A DNA stretch of 64,000 nucleotides from Batillaria attramentaria (Eukaryota > Mollusca > Gastropoda > Batillariidae): the NCBI GenBank assembly GCA_018292915.2, contig JACVVK020000015.1:3157001-3221000 (forward strand), written 5' to 3'. Positions 1-12,593 of the stretch are shown here, piece by piece. The notes beneath the pieces were generated by a model. That model did no database searches, was not told the DNA's origin, and saw only the letters and a program-made list of their open reading frames with translations. The position numbers were made by a program, and so were the translations under genes. How positions within the stretch are numbered: position 1 is the stretch's first letter; every line of letters starts with the position of its first letter.

Positions 1-136
1 ACCTACCCAAGCACAATACATGTATTTTCACAAATGTTGCAAGGTGATGTGACAGCAGCTCCGATATCACAATTTGTACAACTGTATTGCTGTTGTGTTT
101 GGATAGTACATGCACCACATTTTTATAACTTACCCC

Positions 137-180
<44 letters not shown>

Positions 181-3028
181 TTTGAAGTGCCAAGCAACAA
201 TGGACCAACAAAGTTGAATTCATTTTCGTATCTGTGGACGTGTCAACAATCATTCTGATAACCCTCGTTCCAACTGCATCAGAACTGATTCCAAAGAAGA
301 TCTGGTTAAGACAAATGCTTGAACTTGGTTATCTAAGAACGAAGATACTTAAATTTTCAAATGCACAAATTGGTCACTTATAGACGCATTCGCAGTTACA
401 GTCATGTGAATTACAGTACCCAGTAGGTTAGGGAAGAAAAAAAAAACGAAAAAAAAAAAAAGAAAGAAAAGAACTATGGTCATATCCAGAGCAGGATTAT
501 AAATGACCGTAGCATGTACAGTGTGTTTTGCCAGAATATACATCCGGCAACATAAGGCCCTTCCACCACAGTGATACACAAAGTATGGGTAGGGATAATC
601 ACAGTTATTGAAGTAAATACAGTACTGAGCTCATTTACCCCTCTCTTTCTCATTTACATGTATGCACACAGAATCAGGCACACACACACACGGAATCAGG
701 TGCAAACACATGCACTTGTAAACATACACAAGTACAGGCTCTGATAAGGAATAGGAGAGAGATAATGGACTTGCACAACCTGTACAATTATACAGATAAC
801 CTTTACCCTCGCTCTTTTGTGCTTATGTAACTAATTAGGACAATAATCTCTCCATGGATCTCCATGCATTTCAATCATATCACTTATCACTTCCCCCATT
901 TTAAAGTGCAAGTTATTCATAGAGTTCAATTTCAGGAAGGCAAAACCTGTAACCACAACACAGGGGTTGTGCTTGAGAAACCCATCCGATGATCTTTGTA
1001 CCTTCCTGGTTCCCAAACCGACTGAGTTGACTTCCTTCAGCACGCACATATGTATATATACATGTGCCACCATTATCACAACTGCTTCAGTTGATAAGTA
1101 TTTTCTGTATCACAAAATCCTTTTTCCCTCCTGAAACAAACTGCAAAAGATGTTTCTTTGCCTTTTTTTGAAGACACTAGGAGGGATTTCTTTCACATGA
1201 GGGAACAGGAAAAACAGAAGGCAAAAAAAAAAAAAAAAAAAAGAAAGAGGGTAGGTGGGGGATGAATTTACATGTTCTCATATTTTTAACATAACATAAA
1301 AACCCTGTCATGAAACAAAATGTACAAGTGCACTGTAGGACATGTACCCAACAACTCTGCTGCTGAGAACACTGCTTGTTGTTTAAGCCGAGTGTGCTCT
1401 TAAAAGTGTACACTTAGAACAGTTAGTATTACATGTACTTGTATCTGAGTGTACTCAAGTACATACATCATCATGCATGCATCATTTCCGAGTATTTCCT
1501 CCACAAGAATTTAGCAAAGGGTGCAACAGTAACAAGCACACAGATCATGTGATACTTTGGCATAGTTTTACGCATTGCAATGAATATATGTTCGCTTTGT
1601 ATCGAATGAATATGAACCTGCATTCTGGTCTTTGCATCAGTCTTTGTCGCATTCAAAAATTCATCTGAATGGATTCCCTCCTCCAAAGCTTTTATGTTTC
1701 ACTGTCTTCAATGCTCAGAATAAATTAGTGTATTTATCATTTTTATAACCGAACATGTATTTTGAAGCAGTATGCGTGATGATGAATGGACAAAGTGGAT
1801 GTGTTAAGTGAAAGATGGCATTTATGCCAGTATAACTTAGTGGAACAGACATTAAAGTCACGCAAGTGCCACATTATAAAGGAAAAAAAAAAAAAGGTTG
1901 ATGACCAAATGAAAACAAAACCCTCAGGTAGAGCTTTATACACCCAGTAGTTAAATAACGTGCAAGGACAAAGTCTGTCTCCAACACACACACAACACAC
2001 ACACACACAAACACACATTCCTGGCAAAAGAGGGTGAAATCGGGAACTGCTACTGTGTCCGACTCCCACTTCAAAGGCTGAAATTAATGTGAGCAGGGAA
2101 ACCAAATCTTCACCATCAGAAGCAATGCAAACATTTCCTTCCAAAGCAACACAATCAACAGGAATTTAAAAAAATAGTGTTCCCACATTTTCCCCCAAAG
2201 GGACTTAGAAGTTAAATACAGTGACTTCACAACAGTCTTCAACAAAATCACACACAAAAAAGTTTGCACAGGTTCTGTGAGGAAAGTGCACTAATTTTGA
2301 AGCATCTGAAAACAAAGTACTCCACCAGTAGCATTAGCAGTCACATCTGCAAAGAGTACTCCTTTACACTCAAGGCATGAGCTTGCACTGCACTGACTAT
2401 CTGGTCAGCCACAAGCGTCAAATGCGCTGATTTAGCTCTGTGCCATCCGAGCCGTGGTCCACTTCACTCCAGCACTGTCTAAGGCAGTCACTTGGTTTGT
2501 ACAGGTCATGTGGTCCCTGACGTGTAGTCTACAAACTACAGATAAACTAGGGATGCACTGGTCAGACCTTTTGCTTTGCAGTGTTCGCAGCACTGAATTC
2601 ATTTCCGTGGTCTGCCAAGTAATCTGTTGCTTACCTGTCCACCTTCAGCAAGCGGCAAGTTTCACACACCCATGCAAAAAAAAAAAAAAAGAAGAAGAAA
2701 TGAAACACAGTTGTTCTGAATATCTGCGAAACGCCAACTGTCAACTTGCGAAATTCAGGAACTGTCAACAACATGATGTGCATCACCTTAGTGGAGAAAA
2801 CCTTCGCTGTGGCAACAGATGTTTGCAGTGAACTTCACCGTTCCCCCTGCCTGTCGTGGGTAAATCGAACGACACTGCACAGAAAGTATCAAGAGTACCA
2901 GGCACTGTTTTGCTGAACGGCAGAAACGCTAACAAAGAGGTGCAGACTCCAGGCTCCACAGTCTGCGGACCCACTCCCTTACCGAGTCAGTTGTAACGGT
3001 TTGGCACGCGCGATTTTTCACCGGTCCA
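1..3028. other. non-coding stretch 3' of GOLGA2
   Basis: This is A/T-rich non-coding sequence lying downstream of the minus-strand GOLGA2 stop codon. It probably contains that gene's 3' UTR and flank. It holds a (CA)n run at 139-178, a broken A-rich tract near 437-471, A-tracts near 1225-1242 and 2676-2690, and shorter (CA)n pieces near 1985-2010. Open frames here are short, rich in low-complexity sequence and lack recognisable domains. I saw no canonical AATAAA on the minus strand, so the transcript end is not placed. Confidence 0.5.
139..178. repeat. (CA)n microsatellite
   Basis: An uninterrupted run of about 20 CA units. It makes an apparent plus-strand ORF that is only a Thr-His repeat and is not treated as a gene. 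Confidence 0.95.
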
Positions 3029-6000
3029 CTACACGATTTGCACGGCCCCTTTACAGTATTTACAGGGTAGAAAGTTCCTGTCCGGAAACGACACTTGCTT
3101 GACCAAGTTGGAATGTCCGATTTCTGACAGCAGGTTCAGGATGCGGTGAGCTGTTGGGTCATCATCCTGAGCGACGCCGATGCTGGCACTGGTGCTGCCC
3201 GCCACAGAGTGCGACCCAGTGGAATGTGTGCGTTGTCGGCCTTGGTGGTGCTGGTGGTGGTGGTGGTGGTGTTGATGATGATGCATGTGGCTGTGGCCGG
3301 GCTTGGCTGCCGCGGCATCGGAAGACTCAGGGTGAAGGCTGGGAGGGTTGGACGTGTCGCTGGAGGGGGAGGGGGGAATCTCGGCCCCGCCCACAATCGG
3401 CTCGACCTCGCTCTCCGTATCGGACTCGGAGCTGGTGTAATCTGGCCAGTCTGTAGGAGAGATGGTACAAATATGAGAACAGTGGGAGTGAGAAAAGCCA
3501 AAATAACACCACTGTTTAGCTTACACTGTTGGAATAGTTAGTTAGTTATTTAGGGCTTAACGCCGCGCAAGCACCAAAGACTATTTTGCGGCTATACAGG
3601 GTCCCTTACTGCTGGGTCCATTAAAACAAAGTATGTCCAGCTGAAAACATGATGTAAATTTTTTTTTACACTGTTGGAATAAAAGCACATGCAGGAAATA
3701 ATAATAATGCCTAACAAATGCAACAACCTCCAGACACTGCCAGTATCGACTACTATATCACAGCTCTGTTGCTGAGAGAACAGATGGTCAAATTTATCAA
3801 TTCTTTAGTGCACATGGACGCACACACACACACACACACAAGTTTTCCAAACATCTGCAACACACAACAAACCACCCACCTGTATAGTTATTCGCCACTG
3901 GTCCATTCGTCAAACCATGGGCCTTCTTGGCAGACAGATGTGGTTGAATGGTTCCATCTGGTGGAGCGTGCTTATGGGCATGACTGTGTGCGTGGGCGTG
4001 ACCGTTGTGCGTAAGCATCTGACTGGCCGACTCCTCGTGGTAGCTGTGCAGCATGTTGCGCTCTCCTAGCAGCTGCATGACTAGTGCCTGCAGTTCCCCA
4101 AGCTTGTCCTGATGTGAAAGACACAGCATGAGAAATTTCTTCATCTGCTATCTGACAAGTAGAGGGTTAATACTAGAGGGTGGAACGGGCACGATTTCTC
4201 AAACTGGTTTTTAACCGGTTTCTCCAATAGAAAACTGTGGTTTAAAACCGGTTAACCGGCTATGTATACGTCATCTATTGTTTCTAACGTTTCCCCAAGA
4301 GATGGAAGGAGGGAAGGGAGGGGGGTCTCCTAGTACTCCGGCTTCCTGTACCCCTGCGTTGGAAATGTTCAGCCAACAAGGGTGGGTGGATGGGTGTTTG
4401 GGAGTTTAACGTCCTTTTCCACCACATACGGATGATATCAAAGACGAGGCAACGATGAAAAAGCCAGCACAAATATTTGGCCCTAGCCGGGATTTGAACT
4501 CACGACCCTGAAGTTGGAAGTCCAACGCTCTACCATTCGGCCACCCCGGTTTCCCTGTTCAGCCAACAACAACAACATGATGATGATGATGGTAAGGAGG
4601 AGGGGGAGGAGGAGGGTGTCTTGTAATGGGCTGAAAAACGACGAGTGATGTCCCTTCGAAAAACCGCGGTTTTCCGTGTTTTTAAGGCCAAACCAGTTTA
4701 CTGAACCGTGAGAAAGTCGGACCGATTCTTACCGGAAAACCGGTAAAACCGAACACCCCTAGTTAATACTGTACCTGTACCAGGCAGTTTACTCTCCCAG
4801 ACAGGATGGGCCATTTCGAGACCATACTTGATATTTATCAACGTGCGTATACGAAAGCATTGTAAGTAAGCTTGTAGATGAATTTTGTCTAAAATTTGGA
4901 CTGGAGTTAAATTCTGTCTGTCAGACCAGACCCCCCCCCCCCCCCCCCCCCCCCCCCCACAGGGGAATCAAAGACAAACCTAGGTTCTCAGTGTACTACT
5001 GAACTGCCTTGCCAATGAGGTAAGTCCTCTTGATCATGAAAACCCCCGCAATATATAAGTTAAATGATGATACTACCAACAGTCCTACACTTTACCTGTA
5101 GGTGCTCCCTGTCACTGGCCAGCTGGGCAATATACTCGTTCTTGTGCTGTTCTCGCTGCTGCAGCAATGCCCTCTGGTGGTGGTACAAGGAGATGTACTC
5201 TCCTGAAGACATCAAAAAGGCATGATAAACCAAGACAATGACAGCAAGCGAGGAAGAGAGCTGGCACAGCACTGAGGACAACTCTCCGACTTTGCTGCCT
5301 CCCATAAGCAACATGACATTTACAGCACAGTGGTAACTCATGGTCGTGAACAGTAATTAGCACGGTGCTGGTAGTGCGGGGCAACTCAAGTATTGCTGCT
5401 TGAAGCAAAAGACCGCCAGTGTGTTTGTTACCTATTGTGTCCGTCTCTCCTTGAAGCTGCACCACAAGATGCTCCAGCTGATCCGCCTTGTCTGACAGCT
5501 CTGCTTTGTCGCGCATCACCCGCATATACTTCTCCTGAAAGTCAGATCAGGGGAAAAACCAGTGAAGTGTTTGTTATCAATTCTACATCATACAAAATTT
5601 ACTGATATAGCAGCAGTCTGCCTCCAAGTGTGAAGACTTAACAATGACAGAAAAATTGAATTTGGTTGGGTTTCTGACTCCGAGTCAGGTATGCTTTATT
5701 TTATTGGCAAACAGACTGCAGTTGCCATGGACATGAAGCTGTACATGTAGACAAAAATCAGCCACTCAATCCACCACTTCAAAATACATGTACCGTAATT
5801 CATGTAATAGTAGAAGACAGGGGTTGAAGTGAAAGACATGCTCTGCCAACTGCTTACCTGAATCATCTCCATGGCTGTTTTAAGTTGTTCATACTCTGAG
5901 CGAGTGATTTTGTCGTTGTCTGTGTAGTCCGATGCTGCACAAACACAAGAGGCTCAAGTCAGTGTCTTATTTTACCGATTGACAACAATAATCTAGTGCG

Positions 6001-9000
6001 TTATTCAGTCAAATTTGAATGAAGCAAAACAAAACAACAACAAAAAAGTATTTGCACTTAATTTTTTTCATCTGATTTCCAGCAACTAGATCTTTATCAA
6101 AATGAATCCAAAACTGATTTCTCACATTTTCGTATGACCTCTTCCTGCAGGTCAGCGACCTTGACACTCAGGTTATCCGAAAGATGGCGCTGTTCTTTCA
6201 GGTGCTCATACAGCTGTCCTCGCTCCATTTCCAGCTGCTTGATGGTTGCTGTCAGGCTGTCAATCTGCAACACAACCATGCATGATAAATGATGAAAATG
6301 ATCACCATCTTTATTACTGTGAAGACCGACATAGCTCTCTCGTATGTTTAACCTGTAGATGTACTGACAGTCTGAAAATAATGGCCTTTTATTTTAAGGA
6401 CCCCGACACCCCTTCAACACTGACACACAAATCTTTTCACAGCTCATATTTGAGTGCTTACCAAATCGTCAGTCTGCGACTTTTCTCCACTGTCGCTGCT
6501 GTTCTCAGAGCGAGGCTTCACCTCTGTTGCCTTGATCAACATCGTGCGGAGCTCGCTGTTTTGCGTAGTCAGAGCTTCCATCATGTCCTGCACAGTGAAA
6601 AGGTAAGGTGAAAGTATGACTGCCTCTGTAAAGAAACTCAGTGACAGGCAAGCCAGGTGGGAAACTGGTGACTGGAGGTTGGGACAGGTCACTCCGGAGT
6701 CACCTGCCAGGCTAACTCACTGGGGAAAACGAGTCAATATAGAGTTATCTCTCTTGCTGACTGAAGTCATGGGGGTTAAGGCGGAATCTCCTACAGTATC
6801 ATGTCATGTGGTATAAACGTAGGAGAAACTCTGCGATACTGAAGAATCTCTGTCACACACACACAACTATGCACTTCAGTTCAGTTAAGTGGCAACGCTG
6901 CACTTGGCAAAACTCAAACGTGCTCTATCATATCCCTCAGAAGCCTCACCAGTGCTGTTTTTGAAACTGTTCCTAATCCTATGTTTGTTTGGTTACTTAA
7001 CCATGCGCACAGTGTAAGACTAACAGCAATTTGTTTTTGCGGACCTTTACAAGTGGTTTCAGGTGGAAAAGTGCCTGCACTTGGAGATGCTATCCTGCTT
7101 CGTTACCTGTGCAGCAGTAAGCTCGTTCTGCAGCGTGTCCACTAGCTGGGCCTGTGCCTCGTAGTGCCGTAGTCTGTCCTGTATCTGGTCCTGCTGGTAC
7201 TGCTGTCTCTCTGCCACCTGGGACTTCTCTTGCAGCTTTTGAACCTCTGCCTCCTTCTTGGACAACTGTAGTAGGTTAAAGAAGAGTAAACATAAACAGG
7301 GTAAAACAAGTGTGCGTTTATTTATTTGCGTTTAAAGTAGAGCTCTGCTGTAGTTTATTCTACTGGTGCTGTATGCTCTTCTACCACCACGCACCACTGA
7401 AAGTGTGAGGCACTGGAAAAGAGCCAGGGGTAGAAATGACCAAGGATGAAAAAAAAAAGATCCATAAAGCCACAACCATGCAGCACCAAGGTGTTGTGCG
7501 CTAGGAGGTCCCAGGGGCATGCTCCCCTGGACATGTTTTAAAATTCCGCATCCGATTTTATTTTTTTCCTAGCCTAAGTTTTCTTTCTACCAGTGGAAAA
7601 CGATGTCACAAATGTGAAAATCTGCACAACTGCTGAATATTTTCACCCCAGAAGAGCTCTGTCCCCATCACATGTAGTCTCAACTCCTATGCTCAGCATC
7701 CACAGGATGGTGATGTTTGCGACTTGTGGTCCGATTACATAGTGGGCATGGGTAGGGCAAGAGGAACGCCACTTGAGCATTACATAGATGTGTGAGCTTA
7801 CGGTTGGTAATGTCAGGAAATGAAGTAACCTTACTGTCCCTCCTATTTCAAGCCATTTCCCATTGCCCTGGTATCATGCAAGTGAGCTGACCCTAAAGAG
7901 CCAGCTGTGACTGTGCTGGTAAGATTACCGTTTCTCGAAGATCGGTTAACTCGTCCTCCTGCTGGGCAAGGCGAGCAGCCAGATCATTTGTGTTGTGCTC
8001 TGTTCCTTGAAGTTTGGTCACCAGCTCCATATTGTCGTTGCTCTGCGAGGAAATTAAAAAAATAAATGTTAAACAGTGCAATACTATGATGCACTCACAC
8101 ACACAAATCATGTCTTTAAGCAGCAAATAGTCCTTCAATGCATGTGTGTTGTGTGTGCTTGTATGCAGATATGTGTGCACGTTTGACCTTACCTGTTATC
8201 AGTATGGTTTGTCATCTGTTCATATGTGAGTTTTGCATATGTCATACCAAGCCCTTTTGAGCTGCTATTTGGTTAGGACCTACGTGTATAACCCACCAGT
8301 TTGACAAAGCCGTTCTGCAGTTCTGCCAGCTGCGACTTCAGCTCCCTGTTCTGAGTGAGGGCGCGGGACAGGGCGGTGCGGTCACTCTGTACACTCTCCA
8401 GCAGCTGGGTTCGATCCTCCACCTGGGATCCCATCTGCTCCACCTGCCTCTCCAGACCAACACCACATTCTCACGCTCCTCCAGAAATCTAGGGGGAAAA
8501 AGAGGGGTGTTTTGGAACATATGTTAAACCTGTTTAGGGTGGCAACCTGTACACAGCGATCACCTGACTACAGCAGCTACTAATTTCTGGCTTGCTGGTC
8601 TTGTTTATGCAATCTACTATAACTGGACATTTTTTCCCAAAAGTTAAGAGGCATAAAAGCACCTGCTGTGTCTCACTCAAGCACAGCCTGGCAGGATCAG
8701 CCTCGCCCTCACTTACAAAAAGCCATCTATACCACCGAAGGATGACAAAAAAAACAAAAAAAACACAAAAAACCCAACCAAACAGCTCCCACAGAAGCTC
8801 ATCCTCTGTCTTCATTCTGGTACCTTGCTGCAGCCTGCCGTCTTACAATGTTGCCCTCAATTTATATCACCTATACCAGCCATCTGCAACCTGTTCTCAA
8901 CTGCTCCTTTCTACCTAGTGCTGTCGCTGGCAGCAAAAACTTGGATATCCGTCTGCCCATAACATTAGAGTTTCCAATTTTTACAATACTACAAACCGTG

Positions 9001-10910
9001 AAACTGGGTACATTATTTACGCACAATCTGAAGCAGCTGACACACAAACCTGCTGAGCTGTGCGTTGTCACGTATCTGGGCTTCGTGTCGCTGATGCAGC
9101 TCATGGAGGTCTGACCTCAACTGCTCCAGTTCCTCCACCAGGTGTTTCTGGGCAGCATGGTCGACCTCATGGTGGTTTTCTTGTTGTTGCTGCTGTTTTT
9201 GAGTAGAACTGTCTTCTGCCGGCAGAAAGGACAGCATCACAGACTCTCATCTCACAGAAAGTATCATACAATGCACTACTATCTGCCAGCATGATGACGT
9301 ACTTCAGAGATGCAGCAACAGACAAGGATGGTGAGCTGACATGCATTTCATGTGTGTGTGTGTGTGGGGGTGGGTGCCACAATGCTCTGATCTTGAGTAG
9401 ATAATGTTTTGATCTTCTGCCACACTACATGATGTATGGAAAGCATTTGCTTATCAGCCCCAGTAGAAGGGTTTAATGCCAAACAGCACAATCAGCAACA
9501 CTCATGCACAGTGGCATTTCCTATCACGACAAGACACCAAAGCATACCTAATTTTCGTTGTAACTCAAACAGAGCCCCCTCCAGATCATGCTGTCGTGCT
9601 AGCAACTGCTCTCTCTCTTCTGACAGTGACGACACCTGAAATGGAAAATGACTGGTGAGTAAATAGGGAAAAGGTAACATAACCCACTTGCACACACGTA
9701 ATCTTTGATACTGGAAAGACACATTCCACATGTTCATACCAAACATTTAAAAAAGTCAAGGCTACGCAAAAGGATATCTTTGTCTCAGAAGGAAAAAGAA
9801 GTGCTTTAAAAAAAAAAGAAGTACCTGTTGTGTAAACTGCTGTATCTGTGAAGTGAGCTGTTCAGTCTGTTGTTGATAGTGGTCGCTTATCTGGTCCCGT
9901 TCTTGGCGAACAGACTGCACTGTTTCCTCAAACTGCACCAGGGGGGGAAAAAACAAAACAACTGAGTTGAAAGGAACTACAGTTTACAATCTACAAGCCT
10001 ACCAGAGTTAGTTTAAGGGATCAAGGTTTTGCAAAGCAGTAATACTCTGAAAAAAAAAAGAAGAAGGGTCAAACAGCTTTTCAGCACAAACAAAAGATAA
10101 GCATCAACGTCCACAGAGAAATAAATTACTCCACATACTAGAAATGGCTACTTTATCCTTGATTACTTAAATTTGTCATTACATTCATCCATAACAGGCA
10201 TGAGGTTGATGCTATTCTTGACCATTTTCACAAAACGGGAGGGGGGTACCTGTTTTATGCGTAGCAGCAGGTTATCCCTTTCTGTCTGAAGGTCCGTCAG
10301 CATCTTCATTGTGTCCGCTGAGCCCTCACTCTCACTTGACAACTGAAAAGTAACATGGTGTCCACATGTATACATTTGCTAAAGGATACATGCTTCCATT
10401 CCATGGCGACCAGTAGTGACACATACTTCACAGAAATGCAGAAGAATTTCCGTAACAGCAGAAAATTTGAAAATCCAGATGAAAAACGAAACCAATACCA
10501 TGCAGAAATTCATTCGGTTTCTTGTCTCCTTCTAGGCTAATTCCTATGATTCTGCCTGTCTATTCTGTTTTATCATCTGCACAAATAAATAAACAGACCC
10601 AGTACCTGACCCGATTACATACAAGTCTTAAAATACACAGCAAAATTCTGAGCACAGCTTACAGCCAAATTTCGAACAAGTCTGACAGCTTAATACTATA
10701 TTACCACAGATGTACATTTACAAACAGCGTGTGTGTACCTGTTGTGCGTAGATCTCTGCCATTTCCAATCTTTTTCTGAGATCCTCGACTGTCTGTTCAA
10801 GAGCTGAAGCTTCTGAAGCCTGCGAACACAGCAAATGCCCATGCATGAATGGGTGTCCGAGAATTTTGAGGTGCAACATTTTGTCCATCTTGATGGTAAT
10901 TTCAAGAGGG

Positions 10911-10945
<35 letters not shown>

Positions 10946-12543
10946 CGCGCACGTCTGCATGTGTGTGTTTTGATGCTGCCAGCGCTACATGTAATAAACA
11001 AGTGCATCAATACAAGACTCACCTTTGCGTGCAGTTTTTCTGTCAACTCTGAGATTTGTTGTTTGCTTTCCTCTGAGGACTTCCTGCACACAGCAAACAG
11101 AACTCATCATATCATATCCATCTATAACAAATGGCAGTTTTGATTTCGATAAGAACCAAACGAAAAAGTAACACGCATTTATACTGAACCATTGGCTTGA
11201 TATTCTGTTGTTTCTGAAACTAGTGACGACCTTTTCCTATGTACAACTGAATCTACACCACACCCCCTACACTCTCTCTCTCTCGCACACACACACACAC
11301 GTGGGTGCGTGCAAACACACACACGCACAAACTTTCATAACTCACGTTATTTTATACAGTTCCAGCTTCAACCGGTCGACCTCCTTGACATTTTCCTTAT
11401 TTGCCTGTGACAACAAAGCCAGATAAACCTATAACTCATACGGATACATGACACATTAAACACAGAGGAAAGCCTACCAGTACTTCATGCACTGAGGGCA
11501 TGGTCTTGAACAAACTGCTAGGTATGCTACAGCACAACTGCTTCCCAACCCAACTCTTCAAAAGATTCTACACACTACATGATAAGAAGTGCAGACCTAA
11601 ACAAATGTATAATCAGTAAACACATATTTGAGAAAAGATTAAATTGCACTTCCTGTAGCAGTACCTGTAAGAATCACTAAACACAAAGGAACAGGTGTAC
11701 TTCATGTGTAATACAAAACTACTTTTACCAAAACCACAACTAAGATGATCACAATGCATCTTGTCTGACAAAGTACGTGTATCTAGTCTGATTAGCGAAC
11801 ACAGACAGACAGACAGAGAGACAGACAGACACCAGTACAGTACCCTTCTTGGGTATACCCCACAAGACTCAGTTAATCTTTGAGCCGACTGATAACTACT
11901 GAAGCAGCAGAGACTGTGGACTACATGTACTAGTAAGACTACTACTTCGCCAATACTATCCCAAGTGGAAAACGGGGACGTGCACCGGAAGCTTTCTCTA
12001 CCATCAGGTGCAACAACCAGTACCATGCACACAGACAGCTGCAATTTACCATTCATGAACCGACAGCACCTTGCCGTAAGTAAGTAAGTATCGGAGCAGG
12101 ACTCTACAGGAACCAGCCAAGTATTACAACTACACAGCAACAGATGCACTAAGCAAACTGACACCACACCCCTTTGTAAACCTACATGGAGACCTTCCCC
12201 AAACTACAAACGTGGACTCACCTCTTCCAACTAAATCATGCAGGAACAAGAATGAAACCCATACAAACATTTCAACACCACTGAGGACGATCTACACTCT
12301 CTTTGACTAATGCCTGATACATATATATACTCAAGGTTACATGTCTGCTGAGCTGCTTGTGACAGTTAACAAGGATTTCTGTCCGACTCAAGAAGGGGCC
12401 TTCTCTCTTCATAGAAACAATAGCTGACACTTTTTAATGACTGAAAAGAAACATTTGATCTCTTTGTGGAGAAACACTCTTGATCAGAATGCGGCAAATT
12501 TTCACACTGAAAAACAAACAAAACTAAACAACAACACCAGCAC

Positions 12544-12593
<50 letters not shown>

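Noticed and set aside
8430..8450. Alternative acceptor to explain the GOLGA2 frame break
   Set aside because: The AG in GAGAGGCAG has no pyrimidine tract before it and would drop the conserved EERENVV segment; a one-base deletion explains phase and similarity better.
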